Below are positions 55,100-63,825 of a stretch of DNA of 64,000 bases, in pieces. Positions within the stretch are counted from its first letter, which is position 1. Every line of letters begins with the position of its first letter. The stretch is from assembly GCA_937978655.1 (NCBI GenBank), contig CALJUX010000049.1, forward strand, positions 47,350 through 111,349. The letters run 5' to 3'. This DNA is from an uncultured Chromatiaceae bacterium. GTDB taxonomy: Bacteria; Pseudomonadota; Gammaproteobacteria; Enterobacterales; Alteromonadaceae. The translations under genes were made by a program, and so were the position numbers. The notes below the pieces were generated by a model that worked only from the letters and a program-made list of their open reading frames with translations, was not told the DNA's origin and searched no databases.

Positions 55100-56920
55100 T
55101 CAGTGCTGGCGTGGGTTGGCCGGATACATCAGCGCCGGCTGCACCAGCTGATGGCTGAATTTTCGGGTATCTTTGTGCGGCAACTTCATAAATCCGCCGA
55201 CGCCCTCGCCGCGGATCAGCGGAATTTTCCGCACAATATTGGCCAGCAGCACTGCAAACTGCGGCTCTGCATCGGCGTCCAGCAAGTGAAAGTAACTGTG
55301 GATTTTCATATAAAAACTGGTGACTTCAAAAATTATACAGCCGGTGTGGCGAATGAGGTTCAGCTGCGCCAGGTCGTCCATAATGGCGTCCGGCAGCGTC
55401 AGTTGCTCATCCGGATCTTTGCCGTCTTCAAAATAAGAATGTTGTTTACTGCTCAGTTCCGCATTGCTGACGGCTTTGACTTCATACGGAATGCTCAACC
55501 CCGGCGGGATGGCAAAGGCGTCGTCCGCGCTGTCGCGGGATAGGTGAATGGTCTGGCGGGCGTCAAACAAACAGGCTTTAAAAGTACCAACTTTCGCGAT
55601 GGCCCGTGCCAGCGTGACCACATTATTCAGCGCCAGCGCAAAGGCGTCTGTCAGCGCACTCTGGTACAAATGGAAATGGCAGTCGATATACACGCCCTGC
55701 GCCTGCCAGTGAATGGCGAGGCCGCCCACCACCGGATAGCGGCCAAGCCGGCTCACGGCGGCAACAAAGGCTTTTTCGGTCTCGCCCATGCCTTCGAGGT
55801 AATTCTTGTAATAACGCTCCAGCTGCACATCGTCGATGTACTGAATGCCGTCTTCTTCGCTGTGTTCGCGCAAAAACGATTTGCGTGACGAGTACACCAC
55901 AGTATCGAGTTCGCGGCTTTGGCTGTTGACGCCAAAAGGCAGCTGCGGGCTGTCGTTGCAAAGGGCCAGCGGCGGCAACACCAGGTTGACCAGCCTCGGC
56001 ATGGCCTTGAGAAAATAATCACCGGCCTGGGCCCGTAAGTCAGCATCGTCGGCCAGCAAACTGTCGAGCATGGTGGCAAATTCATTGGGCAGGCCTAAAC
56101 TTCGTGCAGGAATAGCTTTGCGGCCAAAACGACAACCCTGGCCAGACGCCAGCGCATACAAAGTGCCGGCGACGCCCTGCTCGTCAAACCGCGGGCTGGA
56201 CAAAGCCCCGGCCCGCTGTTCAGCGCCGATAAAATACACGTCGCCAAGCCTGGCATTGGAGTTTTGTAAATCGGCCGACATCAGGCTCATCACGTTATTA
56301 CTCAGGTAATGTCCCTGCTCGTCGGTTTGTGCAAACACTGAACTGCCCCAGTCGACCAGGCTGATTTGGCCGCTGGCTTCGTCATAGACCAGATTGGACG
56401 GTTTAATATCGCCGTGCACTATCGGGCAGGCTTCGCCATCTTTGTGATGACTACGCAAAAACTTCAGTAAACTGGCAAGCTGCGCGGCAATATCAATAAT
56501 CAGCCGCACCGGCAGGCGGCCGTGACGCAGGCTGTATTGCTCGAGGTCAATCCCCCGCGCCCGGCCCATCATCAGAATGCCTTGTTTTTTCACCAGTTGA
56601 TAAGTGATGTAACGCGGTACATTCGGGTGCTGAATTTGCGACAGCATATAAGCTTCGTCGGCGAGCCGTTCCTGAATATGCTGCGGCAGGTTGATGCGGG
56701 AGAATTTAAACACACATTGTTCACCGGCGTTATCAAGCCCGGCAAAAGCAAAACCATAAGCGCCTTTGCCTACCAGTTCGATGTCGCGATAGCCGAGTTT
56801 ACGCAGCTCGTCCATACAAAGCGCCACCCAGTCTTTGAGCTTTTTCGCGTCGTTGGCGTTCAGCAGATAAATCGACTGCTCTTCCGGAATATAAAAATTA
56901 CGTAGTTGGTGTTTGTACAT
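55100..56920 (-). CDS. Atypical serine/threonine protein kinase with unknown C-terminal domain
   Basis: 606 residues from the ATG at 56918-56920; an ATG eight codons earlier lies in the terminator and is less likely. Kinase domain at about 45-290: glycine loop GKGAYGFAF (51-59), Lys72 in VFKFSR, catalytic loop HGDIKPSN (169-176) in place of HRDLKPEN, and DWG (190-192) for DFG. All essential residues are present. The last 300 residues match no family I know and have no transmembrane span. Substrate unknown. Adjacent to the bkd operon but separated by a terminator. Confidence 0.85.
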   Translation of the reverse strand: MYKHQLRNFYIPEEQSIYLLNANDAKKLKDWVALCMDELRKLGYRDIELVGKGAYGFAFAGLDNAGEQCVFKFSRINLPQHIQERLADEAYMLSQIQHPNVPRYITYQLVKKQGILMMGRARGIDLEQYSLRHGRLPVRLIIDIAAQLASLLKFLRSHHKDGEACPIVHGDIKPSNLVYDEASGQISLVDWGSSVFAQTDEQGHYLSNNVMSLMSADLQNSNARLGDVYFIGAEQRAGALSSPRFDEQGVAGTLYALASGQGCRFGRKAIPARSLGLPNEFATMLDSLLADDADLRAQAGDYFLKAMPRLVNLVLPPLALCNDSPQLPFGVNSQSRELDTVVYSSRKSFLREHSEEDGIQYIDDVQLERYYKNYLEGMGETEKAFVAAVSRLGRYPVVGGLAIHWQAQGVYIDCHFHLYQSALTDAFALALNNVVTLARAIAKVGTFKACLFDARQTIHLSRDSADDAFAIPPGLSIPYEVKAVSNAELSSKQHSYFEDGKDPDEQLTLPDAIMDDLAQLNLIRHTGCIIFEVTSFYMKIHSYFHLLDADAEPQFAVLLANIVRKIPLIRGEGVGGFMKLPHKDTRKFSHQLVQPALMYPANPRQH

Positions 56921-56930
56921 CGCTATAACA

Positions 56931-56955
56931 AAAAAGCCCCGCATGGGGCTTTTTT
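56931..56955 (-). terminator. Intrinsic terminator after bkdB
   Basis: Ten-base stem AAAAAGCCCC / GGGGCTTTTT (56931-56940, 56945-56954) around GCAT, with T-run on minus. It separates the bkd operon from the downstream kinase gene. Confidence 0.9.
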
Positions 56956-56990
56956 AACAGGTTTTTATGCAGTTAGATAGTTTTAGGCTA

Positions 56991-58565
56991 TCAACGCATC
57001 GCCACCAGCATGGCTGACGGTTCTTCCAAGTATTTTTTCCACAGATTGGTAAAGCGAGCAATAGTGCCGCCGTCGATGACACGATGATCGCCCGACCAGC
57101 TGACTTGCATGATGGAACGCGCCACCACATGGCCTTTGCTGTCAAAACGCGGCAGTTGCTGCACTTTGCCCAAAGCCACAATCGCCACTTCCGGTTTATT
57201 GATAATAGGCGTCGCGACGGTACCGCCGATAGCGCCGATATTAGAAATGGTGATAGTGCCGCCTTTTAAATCGGCAGGGCTGACCCGGCCTTCGCGCGCC
57301 AAATCAGTTAAACGCGTTAAATCCTGGGCAATTTCAACAATAGATTTGCGCTGGCAGTCTTTGACGTTTGGCACCAGTAAACCAACTTTAGAATCGACCG
57401 CAATCCCGATGTTATGCTCATCAAAATAAGTCAGCGCTGTGCAATCAGCATTGACCTGACTGTTTAAAATCGGGAACTCGTTTAAGGCCAGCGACATCGC
57501 TTTCATAAAAAACGGCATCATCGTCAGCTTCACGCCTTGTTTGGCGAGGTCGTCTTTGAGGCTTAAACGCAAAGCAATCAGTTCGGTCAGGTCAATCTCT
57601 TCGCAGTAAGTAAAGTGCGGAATGGTCGCGACAGACTCGGCCATCTGCCGCGCCATGGCCGCTTTGATGCCTTTAATCGGCTCCACCCGGCGGCTGGTGC
57701 TGCCTGCGACCACTGGTGCTGGCGCAACTTCACGTGTCACCGCAACGGCAGTGGGAACCGCTGGTACGGCACCAGAAACAAACGACTGCACATCTTGTTT
57801 AAACACCCGGCCTTTTGGCCCAGTGCCCGGAACCCGGTGAATGTCGACGCTGAGTTCCCGCGCCAGGCGCCGCACGGCCGGACTGGCCAGCGCTTTATGG
57901 CCTGCTGGCAGGCTGGTCGCTGCTACCGATACCACAGCTGCAACTGGCGCTGCGACCGGTGTGCTCGGCTGAGCCGCTGCGGGTGCAGTGGCGTGCAAAG
58001 AGCGCGGTGTTGCAGCAGCAAGCGCGGCATCCATTTCAATAGCAAACAGCGGCGCATGTACTTTAGCAATATGGCCTTTAGCGGTGTAAAGTTTGACCAC
58101 TTTACCCGGATGTTTGGCCGGAATTTGCACTAAGGCTTTGTCGGTCATTACATCACAGACCGGTTGATCTTCAACGATAATATCGCCTTCTTTCACCAGC
58201 CAGTCGACTACTTCACATTCGACGATACCTTCACCGATATCCGGCAGAATAAAATCTTCCACCACTTTGCCGCCAACAGCCACAGGCGCAACCGGCGCCG
58301 CAACCACAGGGGCATCACCGGCGGCAACATCGACAATCATTTCAAACAGCGGCGCGTGCACTTTGGCAATGTCGCCTTTGGCGTAATAGAGTTTGCTGAC
58401 CACGCCGTTGTAGACCGCCGGAATTTGCACCAGCGCTTTGTCGGTCATCACGTCGCAAATCGGTTGGTCTTCGACAATGCGGTCGCCTTCTTTCACCAGC
58501 CAGTCGACCAGTTCACATTCGACGATGCCTTCACCAATATCGGGCAGGATAAAATCTTTTTTCAT
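56991..58565 (-). CDS. bkdB: Dihydrolipoyl acyltransferase (E2) of branched-chain 2-oxoacid dehydrogenase
   Basis: Core of the complex that converts branched 2-oxoacids from Val, Leu and Ile to acyl-CoAs. 524 residues: lipoyl domain 1 (about 5-76) and lipoyl domain 2 (105-176), each with the DKALVQIP lipoylation motif, Ala/Pro linkers, the E1/E3-binding domain (about 226-260), and the catalytic domain with DHRVIDGG near 490. The two lipoyl domains are almost the same sequence. The E3 gene is not in this window. Confidence 0.93.
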   Translation of the reverse strand: MKKDFILPDIGEGIVECELVDWLVKEGDRIVEDQPICDVMTDKALVQIPAVYNGVVSKLYYAKGDIAKVHAPLFEMIVDVAAGDAPVVAAPVAPVAVGGKVVEDFILPDIGEGIVECEVVDWLVKEGDIIVEDQPVCDVMTDKALVQIPAKHPGKVVKLYTAKGHIAKVHAPLFAIEMDAALAAATPRSLHATAPAAAQPSTPVAAPVAAVVSVAATSLPAGHKALASPAVRRLARELSVDIHRVPGTGPKGRVFKQDVQSFVSGAVPAVPTAVAVTREVAPAPVVAGSTSRRVEPIKGIKAAMARQMAESVATIPHFTYCEEIDLTELIALRLSLKDDLAKQGVKLTMMPFFMKAMSLALNEFPILNSQVNADCTALTYFDEHNIGIAVDSKVGLLVPNVKDCQRKSIVEIAQDLTRLTDLAREGRVSPADLKGGTITISNIGAIGGTVATPIINKPEVAIVALGKVQQLPRFDSKGHVVARSIMQVSWSGDHRVIDGGTIARFTNLWKKYLEEPSAMLVAMR

Positions 58566-58578
58566 CGATAACTCCGGC

Positions 58579-59556
58579 TCAGAAATTGACAGAAGCTTTA
58601 ATGGCTTCGAAGGTTTTTAAATGGTCGGCGACATATTCTTTTTCCAGCGCCAGCGGGTATGGTGTATCCAGACCACAGACGCGCAGGATTGGGCTTTCCA
58701 GGTGCAGGAAACAGCGCTGCTGAATAGTCGCGGCAATTTCACCGGCAAAACCACCGGTTAACGGCGCTTCATGGTTAATCACCAGCCGGCCGGTCTTTTT
58801 CACCGATTCTGCGACAGTATCGACATCCCACGGCAAAATGCTACGCAGGTCAATCAGCTCACAGGAAATGCCGATAGCTTCGGCCATCTCGACCGCTTTT
58901 TCGACGATTTCCATCTGAGCGCCCCAGGCCAGCACTGTGACTTGCGTGCCGATTTTCATCACTTCGGCCTGGCCAATTGGCAGCTCGTAATATTCTTCCG
59001 GTACTTCACCGACGGATGCGCGGTACAGTTTTTTCGGTTCAAAGAAAATGACCGGGTCCGGGCAGTTGATCGAAGCCAGTAACAAACCTTTAGCCTGGTG
59101 CGGATTGCGTGGCACCACGATTTTTAAACCCGGCGTGTGGGCAAAATACGCTTCCGGTGACTGACTGTGGTAATGACCACCAGCGATGCCACCGCCGTAT
59201 GGCGTACGGAACACTAAACCACCGACATTAAATTCATTACCTGAGCGGTAGCGGAACTTGGCGGTTTCATTAACGATCTGGTCAAAGGCCGGGAAGATAT
59301 AATCGGCGAACTGAATTTCCGCCACCGGCTTCATGCCTTGGGCCGCCATACCGTTGGCAAAACCGGCGATGCCCTGTTCGGTCAACGGCGTGTTAAAACA
59401 ACGGGCTTTGCCGTATTTTTCCTGCAATTTAGAGGTGGCACGGAACACGCCGCCAAAATGGCCTACGTCTTCACCAAAACACACCACACCATCATCTTTG
59501 GCCATCGCTAAATCGAGTGCGTTGTTGATGGCCTGTAACATATTCATTTTCGCCAT
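58579..59556 (-). CDS. bkdA2: Branched-chain 2-oxoacid dehydrogenase E1 beta subunit
   Basis: 325 residues, transketolase-like pyrimidine-binding half of the ThDP-dependent E1. GEDVGHFGGVFRAT and LTEQGIAGFANGMA form the ThDP/potassium region, and FRTPYGGGIAGGHYHSQ is a BCKDH rather than PDH beta motif. Its ATG overlaps the bkdA1 stop by one base (TAATG), fitting the fixed alpha2beta2 ratio. bkdB starts 13 bases after its stop. Confidence 0.93.
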   Translation of the reverse strand: MAKMNMLQAINNALDLAMAKDDGVVCFGEDVGHFGGVFRATSKLQEKYGKARCFNTPLTEQGIAGFANGMAAQGMKPVAEIQFADYIFPAFDQIVNETAKFRYRSGNEFNVGGLVFRTPYGGGIAGGHYHSQSPEAYFAHTPGLKIVVPRNPHQAKGLLLASINCPDPVIFFEPKKLYRASVGEVPEEYYELPIGQAEVMKIGTQVTVLAWGAQMEIVEKAVEMAEAIGISCELIDLRSILPWDVDTVAESVKKTGRLVINHEAPLTGGFAGEIAATIQQRCFLHLESPILRVCGLDTPYPLALEKEYVADHLKTFEAIKASVNF

Positions 59557-60737
59557 TACATTCTCCCCGACGTGATTGGATAGGCATCCGGATATTTGCG
59601 GATATGCTCTTTCAGGTCCGCCAACTGGCGTTCCAGTTCAGGGATAGGTTCGGCGTAAACATCACTGATCAGATGTTCGATACCTGGTTTGGCGATTTTT
59701 TCTGCCACTTTTAACGCTTCCAGAATGTCCTGGCGCAGCTGCTCAGTGGCGGCTTTGTCAGCTTCATCATCCAGCCAGCCTTTTTGCAGCAGGAACAGGC
59801 GGAAACGAGAAATGGGGTCGTTTTTGCGCCACAGCTCTTCTTCTTCTTTTGAGCGGTAGCCGCTTGGGTCATCCGACGATGAATGCGCGCCTAAACGGTA
59901 AGCAATGGATTCCAGCAGCACTGGCTCGTTATGGGCTAACGCATACTCCCGCGCCATTTTAGTGGCCTGATACACCGCCAGAATATCAGCGCCATCGACG
60001 CGGATAGTTTTCATGCCATAACCAACGCCGCGACAGGCGATGCCGTCGCCTTTAAACTGCTCGTTGGCCGGAGTGGAAATGGCGTAACCGTTGTTGCGGC
60101 AGAAAAACAGCACCGGCGCTTTGTGCACCGCAGCCATGTTTAAACCGGCGTGGAAATCGCCTTCAGACGCCGCGCCTTCACCGAAATAACAGATGGTGAC
60201 GTTCGGGAGGCCACGCAGTTTTTGCGCATAAGCATAACCGGCCGCTTGCGGGATTTGCGTGCCAAGCGGGCTTGAAATCGTCATGTAATGAATGGCATTG
60301 CTGCCATAATGCACCGGCATCTGCCGGCCTTTGCCTAAGTCTTTTTCGTTGGAGAACAGCTGGTTCATAAACTGTTCCAACGTAAACCCACGGTAACGCA
60401 AGGCGCCTTGCTCACGGTACTGCGCCATGATCATATCAGCGTCATCCAGCGCTGCCGCGCTGCCCACTGTCGCGGCTTCTTCACCCAGACACTGCATGTA
60501 AAAGCTGATACGGCCCTGACGCTGTGCCCCTAACATCCGCTCGTCCAGCACCCGGATAAAGGTCATGGTCTGATACATTTTTAATGCGGTGGCTTGATCC
60601 AGCTCTGGTGCCGTGGCGCCGGCGTACAGCGTGCCGTCGTCCTGTAAAATGCGCAGTGTTGGGATCTGCAAGGCGTGGCCACTGGTGAATTCGGCCTGAT
60701 GCACAGTCGAAATCGTGGCGTTATTCGGGTTGGTCAT
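59556..60737 (-). CDS. bkdA1: Branched-chain 2-oxoacid dehydrogenase E1 alpha subunit
   Basis: 393 residues, the diphosphate-binding half of E1. The ThDP motif GEGAASEGDFH to about 30 residues further (CRNNGYAISTP) is intact, and RLGAHSSSDDPSGYRSKEE is the BCKDH-type phosphorylation-loop region. First gene of bkdA1-bkdA2-bkdB. GAGAGA sits about seven bases before the ATG. The 370-base upstream region carries two palindromes of LiuR type. Confidence 0.94.
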   Translation of the reverse strand: MTNPNNATISTVHQAEFTSGHALQIPTLRILQDDGTLYAGATAPELDQATALKMYQTMTFIRVLDERMLGAQRQGRISFYMQCLGEEAATVGSAAALDDADMIMAQYREQGALRYRGFTLEQFMNQLFSNEKDLGKGRQMPVHYGSNAIHYMTISSPLGTQIPQAAGYAYAQKLRGLPNVTICYFGEGAASEGDFHAGLNMAAVHKAPVLFFCRNNGYAISTPANEQFKGDGIACRGVGYGMKTIRVDGADILAVYQATKMAREYALAHNEPVLLESIAYRLGAHSSSDDPSGYRSKEEEELWRKNDPISRFRLFLLQKGWLDDEADKAATEQLRQDILEALKVAEKIAKPGIEHLISDVYAEPIPELERQLADLKEHIRKYPDAYPITSGRM

Positions 60738-60887
60738 AGATCTCTCTTTGTCATGCGGGTAACGCGGACCTTGGTGTTTGCCGGCTTTACCTTGATGTTA
60801 AACCCATCTGACCGACAGTCTGTCGCTGCTTAGGTCAGCTTCTCCCCTGGATTTTTGCAGGCGTTTTGGTGCGTCGGATTATTTTAC

Positions 60888-60903
60888 TTGACGTAGACGT
60901 CAA
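60888..60903. promoter_or_regulatory. Candidate LiuR operator 1 of the bkd operon
   Basis: TTGACGTAGACGTCAA is a 16-base palindrome with seven-base perfect arms. LiuR, a MerR-family repressor of branched-chain amino acid breakdown in gammaproteobacteria, is known for ACGT-centred palindromes of this size. On minus it lies between TTTGGT and TAAAAT 16 bases apart, a MerR-like place between -35 and -10. Confidence 0.55.
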
Positions 60904-60951
60904 CCAAAGCCTGCGTGATGCTGTTGTTATTTTTAATTCAGCGCGGCTGAC

Positions 60952-60967
60952 TTTACCTTTACGTAAA
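60952..60967. promoter_or_regulatory. Candidate LiuR operator 2 of the bkd operon
   Basis: TTTACCTTTACGTAAA has seven-base arms with one mismatch (TTTACCT / ACGTAAA) and the same length and layout as the site 64 bases away. Two sites upstream of one operon strengthen the case that both bind the same regulator. Confidence 0.45.
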
Positions 60968-61063
60968 CTGCATTGCAACTGCGCCAGCCTGTAAAACGTA
61001 GCACAGCCGGGGTTTTTACGGTGAATTTTTCCGAGGTCTCGGATAAGGAAAACTAATGTGAAG

Positions 61064-61088
61064 GAAAAACGGGCAAAAAGCCCGTTTG
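61064..61088 (-). terminator. Intrinsic terminator of astE
   Basis: Stem AAACGGGC / GCCCGTTT (61067-61074, 61080-61087) with an A5 loop; on minus the stem is followed by TTTCC. Confidence 0.8.
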
Positions 61089-61107
61089 TCTGTGCAGAGA
61101 TCAGCCT

Positions 61108-62175
61108 TTAGTCACACAACTGACCGGCGACTGACACTGGCTTCACCAGTAACATCGCGCGCTGGCCAATAGCGACATCGGCATTGGGGAAAATAATGGC
61201 TTCGCCCGGTTCATCGACGCGATATTCGATGGCGCCATCCCGCGCCAGCACAGTACCGAGCGCAAATTGGCTGAAGTTTTCAATATTGCGGGCAAAACAG
61301 AGTTCAAACTGCTCGGTTTGTTTATTCACAGCTCTGCTGACGACAAAGAAGTTAAACTGGCTTTCGTCAAATTCGGCCAGTTCTGGCACTGTGTCAGTCA
61401 CCAAAGCCCTTAGCATCAAATCACAGGCGGCAAAGCGGCTCATATCGTTATCACCAAAAGGCCGCACTTTACCCAGTTCCAGCGTAAAGGCATGCGCGCC
61501 GCAGCTTTGCGCACCAAAATAACTAAAAGTGGACGCCGGCGTTTGCATTAACAAGAATGTTTCTACGCCGCAGGCATGCAAAAACCGCAGCTGCGTTTTA
61601 TTCCAGGGTTTGCCATGTAAAAACGGGTAGACAGCGAATTTTTCAAACTGTGAACCACGAATGGCAGTGTGCAGGTCATAGAGCAGGCGTTCGCGCCCTT
61701 CGCCACCGGCCTGATAAAAGCGCTGCACGTACTGTTCAAGTTTGGCCGCGCGCTGGCGCTCCCAGCCAGGTTCCCCATCCCCTTTGCTATGATGGCCAGA
61801 GAATAAGCGGTTGAGGTTGTCGACCAGTTCGCGTTTGCCGGCGTTGATAGCCGGCGGATTGCCAAATAAAAACAAAGTGCGTTGCTTGAGTGGCAGCTGG
61901 CCAGTCAGCACGTCCTGACAGATGGCGGCACAGAGTTCAATCGGCGCTGTTTCGTTGCCGTGTACACCACAGGACAATACCAGATCAGTGTTGCCATGCT
62001 GCACTGGGGTCAGACAGATGACGCCGGTATCCCAAATCTCGGCCATAGTGCCATCGGCCAGCACATGAGAAAATGGCGTTAATTGTTCCGGATGGCTCAG
62101 CGTCAGCGCGAGAAAATCACCGCTGGTCTTGAGATCTGCCGGGCTCAGTGCCCGGCCAAGGATATTTGTTGTCAT
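61108..62175 (-). CDS. astE: Succinylglutamate desuccinylase AstE
   Basis: Last step of the arginine succinyltransferase pathway: succinylglutamate to succinate and glutamate. 355 residues from the ATG at 62173-62175; a start seven codons earlier is also possible. M14-type zinc site: CGVHGNETAPIEL (His and Glu ligands) and DLHTAIRGSQFEKF (third ligand), with the catalytic Glu in HAFTLELGKVRPFG. astA, astB and astD are not nearby. The glutamate product can feed the glutamate dehydrogenase encoded at 29544-34382. Confidence 0.92.
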   Translation of the reverse strand: MTTNILGRALSPADLKTSGDFLALTLSHPEQLTPFSHVLADGTMAEIWDTGVICLTPVQHGNTDLVLSCGVHGNETAPIELCAAICQDVLTGQLPLKQRTLFLFGNPPAINAGKRELVDNLNRLFSGHHSKGDGEPGWERQRAAKLEQYVQRFYQAGGEGRERLLYDLHTAIRGSQFEKFAVYPFLHGKPWNKTQLRFLHACGVETFLLMQTPASTFSYFGAQSCGAHAFTLELGKVRPFGDNDMSRFAACDLMLRALVTDTVPELAEFDESQFNFFVVSRAVNKQTEQFELCFARNIENFSQFALGTVLARDGAIEYRVDEPGEAIIFPNADVAIGQRAMLLVKPVSVAGQLCD

Positions 62176-62224
62176 GTTTTGGCTTTGTGTTATCAAAAAA
62201 TGCGTGGGGACATTCTACGCAAAA

Positions 62225-63109
62225 TCAGGCCCACATCACCAGCACAGCCGCCACCACGACCAGTGCAAGGCCGAGCAAGTCAGTGCGTTTGAGCTTTTCT
62301 TTAAACCAGAAAATAGAAATCAACAAGGTAAAGAGTACTTCCACCTGCCCCAGCGTTTTGACCAGTGGCACCGTCTCCAGGCTCATCGCGGTAAACCAGC
62401 CAAGTGATCCGACACAGCTGAAAAAGCTGGTAAGCAAGGTTAACCGGGGCCTTTGCCATAACGCTACCAGCACTGCGCGGTCGCGCAGCAACAAATAACC
62501 CAGCAACAGCAGGGTCTGGCAGCTGATGACAAACAACAACACCCAGGCGGCGCTATAAGGAAACGGCAACCCGAGCGTCAGACTTGCTTCTCGGATCCAC
62601 AAAGACGTCAACGCAAATGCTGCACCGCTGGCCGCGCCAATCGCCACAGTTTTGAGCGGCAGCTCGCGAAAATTTTTCACACCGCTGAGTAAAAACACCG
62701 CCACAGCCCCGACCGCCACGCCGAACCAAGCGATTGGACTGAGCACACTGGCGAAAAACAACACGCCTAGCACCGCCGCAAAAATTGCTTCTGATTTTGC
62801 CAGCCCAACGCCAATGGCATAATTCTTCTGTTTAAACAGCACCACCATCAACGCGGTCGCCAGAATTTGCATCAGGGACGCTGCCAGGACAAAACCGGCA
62901 AAACCCAACGAAAACTGCGGGACTTCTGGCCGCTGCACCGGATCAGACAGCGCATACAACGCCCACAAATACAGCGCAGCCAAGGGGCTGGCATAGATAA
63001 AACGCGCCAGCGTTACGCCCAATACTGAGACTTCTTTACTCAGTTCCTTTTGACAGGCATTGCGCACCGCCTGCATTGACGCAGCTAACAAGGTAAATAA
63101 AATCCACAT
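62225..63109 (-). CDS. DMT-superfamily (EamA) transporter
   Basis: 294 residues from the ATG at 63107-63109, with ten hydrophobic spans in two EamA halves. VGLAKSEAIFAAVLGVLFFA ends the first half, and LVKTLGQVEVLFTLLISIFW with WFKEKLKRTDLLGLALVV ends the second, the usual EamA repeat pattern. Substrate unknown; the family exports amino acids, nucleosides or other metabolites. It lies 49 bases upstream of astE on the same strand and may share its transcript. Confidence 0.85.
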   Translation of the reverse strand: MWILFTLLAASMQAVRNACQKELSKEVSVLGVTLARFIYASPLAALYLWALYALSDPVQRPEVPQFSLGFAGFVLAASLMQILATALMVVLFKQKNYAIGVGLAKSEAIFAAVLGVLFFASVLSPIAWFGVAVGAVAVFLLSGVKNFRELPLKTVAIGAASGAAFALTSLWIREASLTLGLPFPYSAAWVLLFVISCQTLLLLGYLLLRDRAVLVALWQRPRLTLLTSFFSCVGSLGWFTAMSLETVPLVKTLGQVEVLFTLLISIFWFKEKLKRTDLLGLALVVVAAVLVMWA

Positions 63110-63258
63110 AACTTTTCCGGCCTCCGGCGTGGCGCCGCTGAAAAACGCAGACATCCGGATGGATGTAGCTTGCTGATACCATAACCGAAATCGCTGCCGG
63201 AGTTTGGCCTATTTGCCTGATAAACCGGCTAAAAATACCGCAGTCAGCATGGACAGCA

Positions 63259-63286
63259 TTGCAATCAGGCAGAAAGACAGTAAGAT
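63259..63286 (+). promoter_or_regulatory. Candidate promoter of tRNA-Pro
   Basis: -35 TTGCAA (63259-63264), a 16-base spacer and -10 TAAGAT (63281-63286), followed by a GC-rich discriminator, placing initiation a few bases before the mature tRNA. Confidence 0.55.
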
Positions 63287-63297
63287 AAGGCGCTCGT

Positions 63298-63374
63298 CGG
63301 TACGTAGCGCAGCTTGGTAGCGCACTGTCATGGGGTGTCAGGGGTCGTGGGTTCGAATCCCGCCGTACCGACCA
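63298..63374 (+). tRNA. tRNA-Pro (anticodon GGG)
   Basis: 77 bases with encoded CCA. The acceptor arms are CGGTACG / CGTACCG with discriminator A. The D arm is GCGC-AGCTTGGTA-GCGC. The anticodon stem CTGTC / GTCAG includes the same U-U mismatch known from E. coli proL, and the loop ATGGGGT has anticodon GGG. The T arm is GTGGG-TTCGAAT-CCCGC. Confidence 0.97.
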
Positions 63375-63825
63375 TTCAATTTTCGTCAAAAACGCCGGAT
63401 TTATCCGGCGCTTTTGTTTCAGCCGCCGGGCGGCGTCAACGCGATTGCTCACGCCCTTTTATGCTTTAGTTCAGCTGACGCTAAATTAATAAATGTGATG
63501 ACATCGCTGTCTTGTATGCAATTGCGGACAGCTGTCAGGCTCCTACCGTTTCAGCATATTGATAACGCGTCATTTTTCGCTGCATGCAGGTGGCCGCTTC
63601 GCCAAAATTCTGTATTTTTCCGGCGAAGACAGCACGCCTGAGCGCACAGATTTTTTCCGGCTTTGCTTTTACACTACAGCCGTTGCGGCCGGTATGGATA
63701 CCGGGCTCAGACGACGGTCAGTGTGTCGCGATGTCATTAAAGACAGCAGATCCCTGATCATCTGACTGCAACACAGGTCTGGCAACATGCCGGACTGTCC
63801 TGAGACGCTACGCAGAGGTGATTGT
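63375..63825. other. Intergenic region between tRNA-Pro and the right-edge gene
   Basis: 451 bases. The first 45 hold the tRNA terminator. The rest contains short plus-strand frames (for example 63559-63765) without a ribosome-binding site or family resemblance, and the palindrome GACAGCTGTC near 63528. I see no integrase gene and no second copy of the tRNA 3' end inside the window. Confidence 0.5.
63391..63420 (+). terminator. Intrinsic terminator of tRNA-Pro
   Basis: Perfect eight-base arms CGCCGGAT / ATCCGGCG (63393-63400, 63403-63410) with a TT centre, then CTTTTGTTT. Confidence 0.85.

Larger units (their letters stand above)
60738..61107. other. Intergenic regulatory region upstream of bkdA1
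   Basis: 370 bases without a gene. From right to left it holds the astE terminator (61064-61088), a near-palindrome (60952-60967), a perfect palindrome (60888-60903) and AT-rich sequence that could be the bkd promoter. Confidence 0.6.

Noticed and set aside
63036..63452. Minus-strand open frame of 138 codons running through tRNA-Pro
   Set aside because: It covers a certain tRNA gene and its terminator, and includes the antisense of the DMT transporter start region.
63559..63765. Plus-strand open frame of 68 codons after tRNA-Pro
   Set aside because: No ribosome-binding site and no recognisable protein features; probably chance.
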